Part shown: one piece after another, positions 51,381-60,299 of the stretch
Layout: every line of letters starts with the position of its first letter
Numbering within the stretch: the stretch's first letter is position 1
NCBI RefSeq assembly: GCF_038051945.1
Contig: NZ_CP150302.1
Span: 2,976,001 to 3,040,000 of the forward strand
Reading direction: 5' to 3'
Source of the DNA: Paenibacillus sp. FSL H3-0469
GTDB lineage: Bacteria; Bacillota; Bacilli; Paenibacillales; Paenibacillaceae
DNA length: 64,000 nt
The notes under the pieces: model-generated
The model's database searches: none
What the model was told of the DNA's origin: nothing
Seen by the model: the letters and a program-made list of their open reading frames with translations, nothing else
Position numbers and translations under genes: made by a program

Positions 51381-52601
51381 CTACAGGTCGTCTTCATCCG
51401 CACGCGCTTCCTTGCGGGTGGAGCTTACCTTGAACAGATACGCCAGCAGGAATCCGCAGGCGAAGGTAGACAGTACTTCCAGCGGCCGCTGCCCGGCCTG
51501 AAGCAGGAGCGGCAATCCGGTCAGCAGCGCCAGGACCAGATGGGCCCGGAAGACAAACTGGATCGTTCCCTTGCTCTTGCTGCCCTCCGGCAGCGGGTAG
51601 ACGGTCAGCCAGAACGATTCGCTGTGCAGCTTGCGCAGCGCCGTCAGCTGAATGCCCATCAGAAAGAGGAAGAATATATAGATGCCGATGCCGAGATAGC
51701 TATCCTTCATCATCCACACCAGGAACATATCCAGCACCGCCATCCGCAGGACGATGCCGAAGACGTCACCACGGGCAAAGCTTTTGGTCAGGAGGAACCG
51801 GTAGGCGGAATCCCGCTGCCAGCTGAGCCCGCTGCCCCAACGCGTCAGATAACGGCGGGCATAGACCCGCTGCTCGCGTCCCGGAACATCGACGAACCAG
51901 CCGAGGACCATCAGCGCCCGGGTTCCCTGGTTCTTCTCCATAGTGATCAGGCGTTCCCACGGAACAGCATGCCGTCCGGGAACAGCCAGTGCGGCCACAT
52001 AGGCTGCGGCCAGAATCAGGATGAAGATCAGGGCGCGCAGGGACGGCTGCCATAGCCATGCCCCAACCATTAGACCGCCGACCGCCCAGCGCAGCAGGTT
52101 ATAGCCTGCCGCAGCGGGGCGGGAGAGCATCGCCGTCTCCCGCCATAACCCGTAGCTGGATAACAGCTTGACCAGAATGAGTACCAGCAGGGTAGCCAGC
52201 AGTCCCCGGGGTGACTCCTCGGTGCGTATGTACAGCGGCCATAATGTAATGAGGATAAAGGCCAGGCGCAGAATCTTCCATACATTGCCGCTGACCCAGG
52301 ACGGGGCGAAATACTCCCTCATCCGGTGGCCCTGCGGCAGCAGGAAGATCGTATCCGGAGTCTGCAGATACGTCCGGAAGCTGCTGTGCACCGCCGCAGG
52401 CACCAACAGGACGAACATAATCCAGCGGATCGGTATGCCGGGCGGAATATCGCGCAGCAGCGCTGTGTACCAGGCGGAGAACATAATCAACACCAGCAGG
52501 AACACCATGGCTACCCCGCTCTGAATGATATATCCGGCATAAGGGATCAGGCTGCCTGTGAACCGGCTGCGCCGCTGCCGGCGCAGCTCCTTCAAATCCA
52601 T
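51381..52601 (-). CDS. ecsB: EcsB-type ABC transporter membrane protein
   Basis: A 406-residue polytopic protein with about eight membrane helices (GYIIQSGVAMVFLLVLIMF, IMFVLLVPAAVH, LRLAFILITLWPLYI and others). TPDTIFLLPQGHRM in the first cytoplasmic loop is characteristic of EcsB. Together with EcsA it affects secretion, competence and RsiW/RasP-dependent proteolysis in B. subtilis. The start at 52601 (after AAGGAGG) is preferred to 52628, which overlaps ecsA. It follows ecsA directly. Confidence 0.92.
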   Translation of the reverse strand: MDLKELRRQRRSRFTGSLIPYAGYIIQSGVAMVFLLVLIMFSAWYTALLRDIPPGIPIRWIMFVLLVPAAVHSSFRTYLQTPDTIFLLPQGHRMREYFAPSWVSGNVWKILRLAFILITLWPLYIRTEESPRGLLATLLVLILVKLLSSYGLWRETAMLSRPAAAGYNLLRWAVGGLMVGAWLWQPSLRALIFILILAAAYVAALAVPGRHAVPWERLITMEKNQGTRALMVLGWFVDVPGREQRVYARRYLTRWGSGLSWQRDSAYRFLLTKSFARGDVFGIVLRMAVLDMFLVWMMKDSYLGIGIYIFFLFLMGIQLTALRKLHSESFWLTVYPLPEGSKSKGTIQFVFRAHLVLALLTGLPLLLQAGQRPLEVLSTFACGFLLAYLFKVSSTRKEARADEDDL

Positions 52602-52602
52602 A

Positions 52603-53349
52603 TCATTTCCCTCCTTGAACCAGCTCATAGAACAGCTGCTCCAAATTCAAGCCCTGCCGCCCTGCCTTCGCGGTCATCTCGGCGAGGGTCCCTTCGGCAA
52701 TCACCTTACCGCCGTGCAGCACGATGAACCGGTCACAATAGTTCTCAATCGTGGAGAGAATATGCGAGCTGAGCAGAATCGAAGCTCCGGACTTCTTCAG
52801 GTCCAGCATGAAATCGAGCAGCGAGCGGATACCCAGCGGGTCGAGGCCAAGGAACGGCTCGTCGATGACATACAGGGCCGGACGCGCTACGAACGCGCAC
52901 ATGATCATCACCTTCTGCTTCATGCCCTTGGACAGATGGGAGGACAAGGTATCCATCTTGTCCTCCATATTGAAGAGTGCTGCCAGCTGGCTGGTGCGTG
53001 ATTCATAATCACTGCGTTCCACACCATACGCTCTGGCTGTGAATTCCACATGCTCACGAACCGTCATTTCCTCATAGAGGAGAGGGGATTCCGGCACGAA
53101 GGACAGCGCACTGTGGTAGCTCTCCGGATCGCTGCTGCGCGTCTTCCCCTGTACCGTGATCTCACCCTTATGCGGGGACATCAGCCCCAGGATATGCTTC
53201 ATTGTGGTGCTCTTGCCCGCACCATTCAGTCCGATTAACCCAACCATCTCACCGGGCTGCACCTGCAGGCCGATGTCATGCAGCACCGGCTTGTTCAGGC
53301 TGTAGCCTCCGCTGAGGCCCGTAATTTCCAATACGGGAGCTGTATTCAT
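52603..53349 (-). CDS. ecsA: EcsA-type ABC transporter ATP-binding protein
   Basis: A 248-residue ATPase: Walker A GLNGAGKST (Lys46), signature LSKGMKQKV, Walker B LYVIDEPFLGLDP, and H-loop SSHIL. It pairs with EcsB. It overlaps the upstream helicase gene by 4 nt and is separated from ecsB by one base, so the three genes form one transcript. B. subtilis has ecsC here instead; no ecsC is visible. Confidence 0.95.
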   Translation of the reverse strand: MNTAPVLEITGLSGGYSLNKPVLHDIGLQVQPGEMVGLIGLNGAGKSTTMKHILGLMSPHKGEITVQGKTRSSDPESYHSALSFVPESPLLYEEMTVREHVEFTARAYGVERSDYESRTSQLAALFNMEDKMDTLSSHLSKGMKQKVMIMCAFVARPALYVIDEPFLGLDPLGIRSLLDFMLDLKKSGASILLSSHILSTIENYCDRFIVLHGGKVIAEGTLAEMTAKAGRQGLNLEQLFYELVQGGK

Positions 53350-54833
53350 TGACCGTCACCTCTCGGGGTTTTGTTCTTAAGCCATTTCGGGGCTCCCTTA
53401 TTCTTGCGGTTCTTGTCCCGCTCCGCCTGGCTGCGGGCCTTGCCCCCGGGCCCCGCCGCACTGCGCGTGCCGGCGCTCACTCCCGGCCGGTGCTGCTCGC
53501 GCCGCACCGTAAGGCCACTGCCGCCAGCCGCTGTGCCCGGCTGCCCTGCCGGCGCGTCGCCGCCCGTCCCTCCGGCTGCTGTTCCAGCCGCCGAGGTCCG
53601 CACCTGCGGCTTGCCGGTGCGCGCTGCAATGCCGCCGCGCGGTTCAGCCCCTTCGCGGCGCTCCTTCGCGCCGCCGCTGCGCAGCTCGGCGCGTCCGCCT
53701 TCCGCCAGCGCCTTGCCGAAGGCCATCTCCCGCTCGTCCAGCTGGATATCCAGCTCGCGGGCGAATTTGCGCATGATGAACGTCTGCTGCTCCGTAACGA
53801 TCGTTACGGATAAGCCGCGTTTACCCATGCGCCCGGTCCGTCCGGCACGGTGGACATAGTGCTCGGAGTCAAAGGCCGGATCGAAGCTGACGACAAGCGT
53901 CAGATTCTCAATGTCCAGGCCCCGCGCCGCTACGTCACTGGCGACCAGGACCTTAAGCTTGCCGTCCCGGAAGCGGGTCAGCACGTTTGCGCGCGTCACC
54001 TTGTCGGCGTCGCCGTACAGTGCTGCGGCTGGGAGCCCCAGGTGGTTTAGCTTCGCTGTCACCTCAGCGATGTCGTCCGTAGCGTTCACGAACACAATGG
54101 CCCGGTCCGGCTTATAGTGGCGGATGACCCGGCGCAGCATATCGATCTTGTTCCGCTCCTCGCACACCACATAGTGATGTTCCAGGCTCTGGGCAGTCAT
54201 CATGCCGGGGTCGATGCCGACCTCCGCCGGATTCTTCATCTCCCGGTTCGCCAACAGACGGGTCTCCGGTCCAATCGTAGCCGACAGCATGACCAGCTGC
54301 CGCGTACGCAGCGCACTGCTGACGATCTTCGTCACTTCGCCCGCACCGCTAAGCTGGAACATCTGATCTGCCTCATCAAGAATAATTGTGCTCACCTCAT
54401 GCATCTTGAGCTTGCGCAGCCCGATCAGCTCACGTATGCGTCCCGGGGTGCCTACCACCAGCTGCGGATGCTCCCGCAGCTTGTCAATCTGGCGCTTGAT
54501 CGCCGCCCCGCCGATCAGCCCTATAGCCCGGATGCCACGGTGTGCCCCGTAGCGCTCCGCTTCACGCAGGATCTGCATCGCCAGCTCCTGCGTTGGGGCC
54601 AGCACCAGCTTTTGCACCGATTTCGAGTCCGGGTTAATCCCTTGCAGCAGCGGCAGCAGATAAGCCAGTGTCTTGCCTGTTCCTGTCTGGGATGCGGCCA
54701 GAACATCTCTTCCTTCCAGCAGAAGCGGAATCGTCTGCTCCTGTACAGGGGATGGTTCGGTGATGCCGAATTCAGACAATCGGGCAGCAAGGTCTTCCTG
54801 GATGCCGATAGCCGCAAAAGAAGCTTTATTCAT
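53346..54833 (-). CDS. DEAD-box RNA helicase
   Basis: A 495-residue helicase with all core motifs: a Q-motif region (FAAIGIQEDL, PSPVQEQTIP), Walker A ASQTGTGKT (Lys54), PTQELA, TPGR, DEAD at 153-156, SAT at 184-186, and HRAGRTGRMG. Residues from about 385 to the end are a disordered Arg/Gly/Ala-rich tail, very GC-rich, which likely binds RNA. It is close to cold-shock helicases such as CshB/YfmL, but the subfamily is uncertain. First gene of the ecs transcript. Confidence 0.95.
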   Translation of the reverse strand: MNKASFAAIGIQEDLAARLSEFGITEPSPVQEQTIPLLLEGRDVLAASQTGTGKTLAYLLPLLQGINPDSKSVQKLVLAPTQELAMQILREAERYGAHRGIRAIGLIGGAAIKRQIDKLREHPQLVVGTPGRIRELIGLRKLKMHEVSTIILDEADQMFQLSGAGEVTKIVSSALRTRQLVMLSATIGPETRLLANREMKNPAEVGIDPGMMTAQSLEHHYVVCEERNKIDMLRRVIRHYKPDRAIVFVNATDDIAEVTAKLNHLGLPAAALYGDADKVTRANVLTRFRDGKLKVLVASDVAARGLDIENLTLVVSFDPAFDSEHYVHRAGRTGRMGKRGLSVTIVTEQQTFIMRKFARELDIQLDEREMAFGKALAEGGRAELRSGGAKERREGAEPRGGIAARTGKPQVRTSAAGTAAGGTGGDAPAGQPGTAAGGSGLTVRREQHRPGVSAGTRSAAGPGGKARSQAERDKNRKNKGAPKWLKNKTPRGDGQ

Positions 54834-54881
54834 AATAGGGTTTCATCCTTTTCACTTAAGATAATATGTTCATTATATGCC

Positions 54882-54910
54882 AAAAAGGCCTCTCCACCAA
54901 ATGGAAGGCC
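54882..54910 (-). terminator. terminator of the SDR gene
   Basis: On the minus strand, GGCCTTCCA pairs with TGGAGAGGCC (one unpaired base), followed by TTTTT. Confidence 0.85.
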
Positions 54911-55007
54911 ATAAAATCTAAGTTGGGGCCGTATTTAAACGGTCATACCATCCTGTATACCAAAGGGGGACAAGTCGTTCACGCCACACATCAAAACTAC
55001 AATTTAT

Positions 55008-55784
55008 TCATTTTCTGTTCATCAGGTTATAGGTCAGCTTGTCTGCCAGCCGCGGGAACAGGCCATAGAGCCGGATGCCGAAGCCTGCCAGACCGGGCAG
55101 GTCCACTTCCTCTTTACCCTTATCCATCAGCTTAACGATCTTCGCGGACACATGCTGCGGCGTCATCATGATCCGGCTTACGCTTCGTTCATAGTTACCG
55201 GAAGGGTCGGCGGTCTTGAAGAATTCGGTGGCGATGGGTCCGGGGTTCACAGCCGAGACAATAATACCGCTCTTCCGCAGCTCCTGGCGGAGCGCATTGG
55301 TGAAGCCGAGAACGGCATGCTTGGTGGCCGTGTAGGACACTGAGCGTGCGGTTCCGATTTTGCCGGCCATGGAAGCCACGTTCACGATCTGACCGCTGCC
55401 GCGCGTAAGCATATGAGGAACGACAGCCTTGGTGCAGCGCACAATTCCCATATAGTTAACATCCATCATATCAGCGAACTCTTCAGACTCCATCTCTGTA
55501 AAAGCCGCAAACTTGCCGTAACCGGCATTATTAAGCAGAATGTCAATTCTGCCGTATTGCTCCAGGATCTCCGCAAAGGTATGCTTCACCGCCGCCTCAT
55601 CGGTCACATCACAGATGAACAGCCCATGCTCCCCCTGGATGCCCGCCGCAACAGCCTGCAGCTTGTCTCTGGACCGGGCCAGAAGAACGGGAACCGCCCC
55701 TAGCCCGCTGAGCATCTGCGCCGTAAGCGCGCCAATTCCGCTCGAAGCTCCTGTAATTACCACAATCTTGCCTTGTAATGCCAT
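55008..55784 (-). CDS. short-chain dehydrogenase/reductase
   Basis: A 258-residue classical SDR: TGASSGIG cofactor loop, NNAGYGKF, catalytic Ser in VNVASMAGKIG and YTATK (Tyr-x3-Lys). The Arg in the second strand region (LLARSRDK) suggests NADP(H). Related to the DltE/YqjQ group of uncharacterised oxidoreductases. Substrate unknown. It lies 28 bp downstream of the CheX-like gene. Confidence 0.93.
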   Translation of the reverse strand: MALQGKIVVITGASSGIGALTAQMLSGLGAVPVLLARSRDKLQAVAAGIQGEHGLFICDVTDEAAVKHTFAEILEQYGRIDILLNNAGYGKFAAFTEMESEEFADMMDVNYMGIVRCTKAVVPHMLTRGSGQIVNVASMAGKIGTARSVSYTATKHAVLGFTNALRQELRKSGIIVSAVNPGPIATEFFKTADPSGNYERSVSRIMMTPQHVSAKIVKLMDKGKEEVDLPGLAGFGIRLYGLFPRLADKLTYNLMNRK

Positions 55785-55812
55785 GGAATAGATTCAACTC
55801 CCGATTATCCGC

Positions 55813-56268
55813 CTAAGAGATCATTACCTGAATATCAAGCTCCCCGATGCCTTCCATCACAAGAGGAATACTCAGCGCTTTGCGCGGCAGTATAGACATG
55901 CTCTCGGACTTCATCAGCTTCGGCGGGGTAATGTCTACCGACACCCCCTGATTGGAGAGAATAGTACTGGCATTGCCGCTGATCATATTGCCCAGCTCGG
56001 AAATGGCGCTCTGGCCCATCTCATCCATCTCTGTTATCACATAACCGCCCATCATGGCCGACACCATCTTAAGTGCTACCGGTTCGGCAATCCCGAAGAT
56101 AATATTCCCGCTGAGCTGACCTGTCATTCCCACTTGAATCCATATATGATTATCGATCAGTTCAATATCCTTAATCCCCAGCATACCGGTGGACGGCGAG
56201 ACTTGGATCACCTGTTCAATTACAATGCGCGCAGACTCTAAAAACGGATTGATTACTTCTGCTTTCAT
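55813..56268 (-). CDS. CheX/CheC-family protein
   Basis: A 151-residue single-domain protein with the signature SAISELGNMISGNA (E..N), which in CheC/CheX phosphatases removes phosphate from CheY-P. NIIFGIAEPVALKMVSAMMG precedes it. No chemotaxis genes are adjacent, so it may act on another response regulator or on CheY in trans. Start at 56268. Confidence 0.9.
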   Translation of the reverse strand: MKAEVINPFLESARIVIEQVIQVSPSTGMLGIKDIELIDNHIWIQVGMTGQLSGNIIFGIAEPVALKMVSAMMGGYVITEMDEMGQSAISELGNMISGNASTILSNQGVSVDITPPKLMKSESMSILPRKALSIPLVMEGIGELDIQVMIS

Positions 56269-56654
56269 GAAAGTGCTGTCCCCCTCGACCAGTCTTTAGT
56301 CATATACCAAAAGTCCTAAGCAATAAAATTTATTATACTTCATATATCGGCATTATTCACCAAAAATTAATGGTCTTGTCGAATGATTTCTGAAGATAGT
56401 TTGGAGCCCAACATTGCCCTCCCGGGAGGAATCTCCTATAATTTAATCAATAAACGTAAGATCTGCGGCGTCACACCCTCCGAGTGCAGCACTCACAGCG
56501 ACCCTTGTACCTATCTACTTTGTCAGAATCCGCGGCTTGCAGACTCTAATTCTGGAAGCTTGCATGTGCACATACGCCCTCCGGAAAGCTGCGGCTTTCC
56601 CTGTTTGTACAAATATACGGCGGCACCATCCGGTAGCCATAAGGGGGACAGTCC
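56269..56654. other. intergenic region between the CheX-like and LysR genes
   Basis: A 386-base divergent region. It is AT-rich near 56310-56380 and contains no gene or RNA I can recognise. It should carry promoters for both neighbours. Confidence 0.5.
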
Positions 56655-57557
56655 ATGAATATCAGCCAGCTCGAAACACTGATCACCATCTCCAAAACCA
56701 TGAGCTTCCGCAAGGCGGGAGAGCTGCTCAACCTGACGCAGCCGGCGGTCTCGGCCCAGATCAAAAGCCTGGAGGAAGAGTTCAAAACCCAGCTTGTTGA
56801 CCGGAATCAGCCGGTGACGCTGACGGACAGGGGCAAGGTCTTCCTCGCCCACGCGGAACAGATTGTCGGAATCGTAGATGAGCTTAAGCAGCGCCTTGCC
56901 GATCTCGAAGAGAATCCCCAAGGGCATATTATTCTCGGTACGACCACCTCCATCGCCATCCAGATTCTCCCCCGGGTGCTCTCCTATTTCCAGGATCAGT
57001 TCCCTCATATCAAAACCTCGATCTCATCCATGTCCTCCTCCCAGATCTACCAGCAAGTCGAGAACGGGATTGTGGATGTCGGCATCGGCTACCTGATCGG
57101 CCGCAATCCGGGAATGACGACCTCGGTCCTGTATTATGATACTTTCGAACTGGTTGTCTCCCCCCGCCATCCGCTGGCCCAGGTCAAAACAGCCGGGATC
57201 GAGGCACTGGGCACCATCCCGCTCATCCTGCTCTCACCGGATACGGTCGGCCGGAAATTTGTCGACGAGGTGCTGGCGAGACACGGTATTCAGCCGCTGG
57301 TAATTATGGAGCTGACCAGCAGTGAGGAAGTGAAGCGGATGGTCGAGCTTGATCTGGGAGCGGCGGTCATCTCCAAGCAGTCTGTCACTGCCGAGGTCAG
57401 AAGCGGAACCCTGCGCATCGTCCCGATCATCGAGCTTGAGGTTACCCATCCTGTAGGTGTCATTACCAAGTCCGGCAAGTATGTCAACTCTGCGATGAGG
57501 CAGTTCCTGAGCGACCTCAAGGGAATGCCCGAGACCCAGTTCATCGGCTCAGAGTAA
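56655..57557 (+). CDS. LysR-family transcriptional regulator
   Basis: A 300-residue LysR protein with a winged helix at residues 1-60 (TISKTMSFRKAGELLNLTQP, AVSAQIKSLEEEF) and a periplasmic-binding-type effector domain. Closer relatives are of the CysL/YwfK or CbbR kind, but the effector cannot be inferred. The start is ATG 56655 after AGGGGGAC. It is co-directional with the PHP phosphatase 45 bp downstream. Confidence 0.94.
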   Translation: MNISQLETLITISKTMSFRKAGELLNLTQPAVSAQIKSLEEEFKTQLVDRNQPVTLTDRGKVFLAHAEQIVGIVDELKQRLADLEENPQGHIILGTTTSIAIQILPRVLSYFQDQFPHIKTSISSMSSSQIYQQVENGIVDVGIGYLIGRNPGMTTSVLYYDTFELVVSPRHPLAQVKTAGIEALGTIPLILLSPDTVGRKFVDEVLARHGIQPLVIMELTSSEEVKRMVELDLGAAVISKQSVTAEVRSGTLRIVPIIELEVTHPVGVITKSGKYVNSAMRQFLSDLKGMPETQFIGSE

Positions 57558-57602
57558 CCTGCACCCTATTTAGCCATATTAGCCTAAGGAGATGTTCCCA
57601 TT

Positions 57603-58412
57603 ATGAAGTTCGACCTGCATACCCATCATTTCCGCTGCGGCCATGCTGACGGTACGATCCGGGATTATATTGAAGCCGGAATAGCGGCGGGGCTGGATGT
57701 TATCGGTATTTCCGATCATTCGCCTTACTTCGGAAGCCCGTCTGAGCAGGCTTTTCCGCGCATTGCCATGGCCAAGTCTGAGCTGGTCCACTATGTGGAG
57801 GAAGTATTGTCGCTGCAAAAAGAATACGAAGGCCGTATTGATGTCCTGCTCGGCATGGAATCCGACTTCTTTCCGGAGCATGCGGAGTTGTACCGCAAGA
57901 CCTACGCCGCCTACCCGTTCGATTATGTAATCGGCTCCGTGCATCATGTTGAGGAGGTCAGTATCTTCAACCAGGGACGCTGGAAGGGGCTTGACCCCGC
58001 GCAGAGGCTTGCCTCCAAAAGCGAGTACTACCGGCTGATTGCCGAATCCGCACGCAGCGGCATCTTCCAGATTCTCGGCCATATCGATGCCATGAAGGGC
58101 AACTATCCGCCCTTCTCCGAGATCGCTGCTCCCAAGGAGATTGACGAAGCCTTGCGCGTGATCGGCGAATGCGGCCCGGCCATCGAGATCAACACCTCCG
58201 GCGGCACCAAGCTGTGCGGCGGCTGGTACCCATCCGATGAGATTCTGGAGCGGGCCCTGCACTTCGGCGTGGAGGTCAGCTTCGGTTCCGATGCCCATCT
58301 ACCTGCACGTGTTGCCGACCAGCGTAATCAGGTGGCTGCGCGGCTGAAAGAGATTGGCTTCGAATACTGGGTCTATTACAAGCGCCGCGAGAAGGTTAAG
58401 GTTGCGTTGTAG
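57603..58412 (+). CDS. PHP-family histidinol phosphatase-like protein
   Basis: A 269-residue PHP hydrolase: metal-binding DLHTHHFRCGHADGT, SDHSPYF, GMESDF, GSVHHVE, LGHIDAMKG and SFGSDAHLP, all as in HisK-type histidinol phosphatases (B. subtilis HisJ). It would hydrolyse histidinol phosphate, although no his genes are nearby. The start is ATG 57603 after AAGGAGATG. Confidence 0.9.
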   Translation: MKFDLHTHHFRCGHADGTIRDYIEAGIAAGLDVIGISDHSPYFGSPSEQAFPRIAMAKSELVHYVEEVLSLQKEYEGRIDVLLGMESDFFPEHAELYRKTYAAYPFDYVIGSVHHVEEVSIFNQGRWKGLDPAQRLASKSEYYRLIAESARSGIFQILGHIDAMKGNYPPFSEIAAPKEIDEALRVIGECGPAIEINTSGGTKLCGGWYPSDEILERALHFGVEVSFGSDAHLPARVADQRNQVAARLKEIGFEYWVYYKRREKVKVAL

Positions 58413-58432
58413 GCAGACGCATAATTCATTTC

Positions 58433-58482
58433 AAAAACCCCGCCTTGCCAAAGTCTGCACCAGACTTGCAAGGCGGGGTTTC
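58433..58482 (+). terminator. terminator after the PHP phosphatase gene
   Basis: AAACCCCGCCTTGC.AAGTCTG pairs with AGACTTGCAAGGCGGGGTTT, then TCTATT. It may act in both directions between converging genes. Confidence 0.88.
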
Positions 58483-58629
58483 TATTGGGCTAAGTCGATA
58501 CTATTAGAGAAGCGGACTACAAACTGTTAGCTGCTACCTTCCAACTCTTCACTAACATCTAACAGCTGCCTGCCCACCGACTGAGCCGCAGATCCCGGGA
58601 GGATCTGCATTCCTCCAGATGTTAACTAG

Positions 58630-59379
58630 TTACTCCTTATTCAGATTCTCACAGGTGAAGCCCTGCTGCTTCAGCGTACGCTGTGAGTCCCCATACTGCG
58701 GATTCAGAGCGTAGAAGCGGGCAATCATGCTGGTCCAGCTCCGCTCCGTCAGCCCCTGGGACTTGAGCAGCTCCCGGTGGGTCTCATTATATTCTTCGAT
58801 CAAGTGTTGCTGATCAGGGTTATAGACCTCTTCATGGTATACAGCTGCTATAGGCAGGCGTGAACTCTTCGGCTGTTCTCCCGCCGGATAGCCAATGCAG
58901 AGACCGACCACAGGAAATACATACTCTGGCAGCTGCAACAGTTCAATCACTCCTGCCGTGTTGCGGCGCACGCCCCCGATCGGGATAATCCCCAGCCCCA
59001 GCGACTCGGCGGCAGCCACTGCGTTCGCTAGCGCAATGCCGGCATCCGTAGCTCCAACCAGCAGCGCGTCTACATCCGCAGCCGTTTCGAACGGCTGGCC
59101 TTCCAGCTCCGCCGCAAGCTTGGCCCGGTGAAAGTCCATGCAGAACACCAGGAAGACCGGCGCTGCCGCCACGTGCTTCTGGTTGCCGCACAGCACCGAC
59201 AGCTGCTGCCTGCGTTCCTCACTGCGTACCGCAATCATCGATACCTGCTGGCCGTTCACCCAAGACGGTGCCGCCTGAGCTGCCTCAATAATCGTCTTCA
59301 GCTTCCAAGGCTCCACCGCCTGCCCGCTGTAGTTCCGGAACGAACGGTGGTTCATAAGTAATCTAATCACATCATTCAA
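58630..59379 (-). CDS. NfsA/NfrA-type NAD(P)H-dependent nitroreductase
   Basis: A 249-residue flavoprotein: MNHRSFRNYSG binds FMN, AAQAAPSWVNGQQVSMIAV follows, and GIIPIGGVRR and PVVGLCIGYP are conserved in NfsA/NfrA1 (249 residues in B. subtilis). I chose the TTG at 59379 with AGAGGA eight bases upstream. The open frame continues to 59520, but that part is coded by the 51-bp repeat sequence and is not protein-like for this family. Confidence 0.9.
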   Translation of the reverse strand: MNDVIRLLMNHRSFRNYSGQAVEPWKLKTIIEAAQAAPSWVNGQQVSMIAVRSEERRQQLSVLCGNQKHVAAAPVFLVFCMDFHRAKLAAELEGQPFETAADVDALLVGATDAGIALANAVAAAESLGLGIIPIGGVRRNTAGVIELLQLPEYVFPVVGLCIGYPAGEQPKSSRLPIAAVYHEEVYNPDQQHLIEEYNETHRELLKSQGLTERSWTSMIARFYALNPQYGDSQRTLKQQGFTCENLNKE

Positions 59380-59495
59380 AGGTTCATTTCCTCTCCCATC
59401 TATATTTGTCCATGTACCATCTACACTATCATAGCCCAATCCCCTTGGAGACTGCCAGCACACAATGTTTAATACCGCAAATATGGTGGCTGCAA

Positions 59496-59570
59496 ATTCA
59501 GGGGCACTAATGCCCCTCATTCACTCCTCCAGCCCACTTCTGGCCGATCCAAAGGGATTTATCCCTTTCA
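59496..59570. repeat. two further units of the 51-bp palindrome repeat
   Basis: AGGGGCACTAATGCCCCT (59500-59517) and AAAGGGATTTATCCCTTT (59551-59568) are centred 51 bp apart. They share the spacer type CTCCAGCCCACTTCTGG with the array at 32855-33188. The 325-base gap between the nitroreductase and GNAT genes holds this, the terminator below and nothing else. Confidence 0.93.
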
Positions 59571-59596
59571 TCTCGGGCCCCTACCCGCACACGCCC

Positions 59597-59625
59597 AAAA
59601 AAAATGGACCCGAATCATCGGGTCC
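59597..59625 (-). terminator. terminator of the GNAT gene
   Basis: On the minus strand, GGACCCGA pairs with TCGGGTCC around TGAT, followed by an A and eight T. It lies about 80 bp after the stop at 59705. Confidence 0.92.
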
Positions 59626-59704
59626 CAACAGCAGTTATATTTTCAAAAGGGGGTCATGTACTTAGTTTAACCGCTGACTGTTAGAGTTTGATAACGGCAT
59701 TATT

Positions 59705-60247
59705 TCATTTGTGTGACAATGTGAATACTTTCATTACATCGCCCGAGCCGTCTGCCATCGGCAGGGTCCGCTCCAGGGTCAGGCCGTTCCTTAGCATGAC
59801 CTGGGCGGACCGGTAATTATCCCCCCGGCAGCGTCCCTCGACCCTCTTCAGTCCAAGTTCGCTGAAACCGTAGGCCAGCAGCAATCCCAGTGCCTCAGTC
59901 GCATATCCGCGCCCCCACCATGAAGGATTCAGCATATAGCCCAGTACCGCCTGGCCCTCCTGCCGGTTCCAATTCTGCAAGGAGATTGATCCGATCAGCT
60001 CCGGCTGGTCTAAGATATAGATTCCTGCATGCAGCGCGCCGGGATCGTAGCCATGCAGCATCCGGGTCACCAGCTTATCCAGCACGCCCTGCCTTGAAGT
60101 CGATGCATGACGCAGCTGAATATGCGGCTGTACCTCCGGATGGGAGAGGAGCGACTTCAGCAGCGCTCCGTCGCCAGACGCCATATTCTTCAGTTCCACC
60201 ATAGAGCCTTGCAGCGACATCCCCATGATCATCTCATAAGTGCTCAT
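59705..60247 (-). CDS. GNAT-family N-acetyltransferase (RimJ/RimL-like)
   Basis: A 180-residue protein: GYMLNPSWWGRGYATEALGL is the acetyl-CoA loop, followed by LKRVEGRCRGDNYRSAQVML and RNGLTLERTL. Substrate unknown. An alternative start (ATG eight or ten codons in) would shorten it slightly. It lies 52 bp downstream of the metallophosphoesterase. Confidence 0.9.
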   Translation of the reverse strand: MSTYEMIMGMSLQGSMVELKNMASGDGALLKSLLSHPEVQPHIQLRHASTSRQGVLDKLVTRMLHGYDPGALHAGIYILDQPELIGSISLQNWNRQEGQAVLGYMLNPSWWGRGYATEALGLLLAYGFSELGLKRVEGRCRGDNYRSAQVMLRNGLTLERTLPMADGSGDVMKVFTLSHK

Positions 60248-60299
60248 GAACTTCTCCCTCTTCTTCTCCCGCCTATGGCGCCCCTCTCTTGCAGTCCGG

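Noticed and set aside
59380..59520. Upstream extension of the nitroreductase gene
   Set aside because: The extension is encoded by the dispersed 51-bp repeat; family length and an AGAGGA-TTG start favour 59379.
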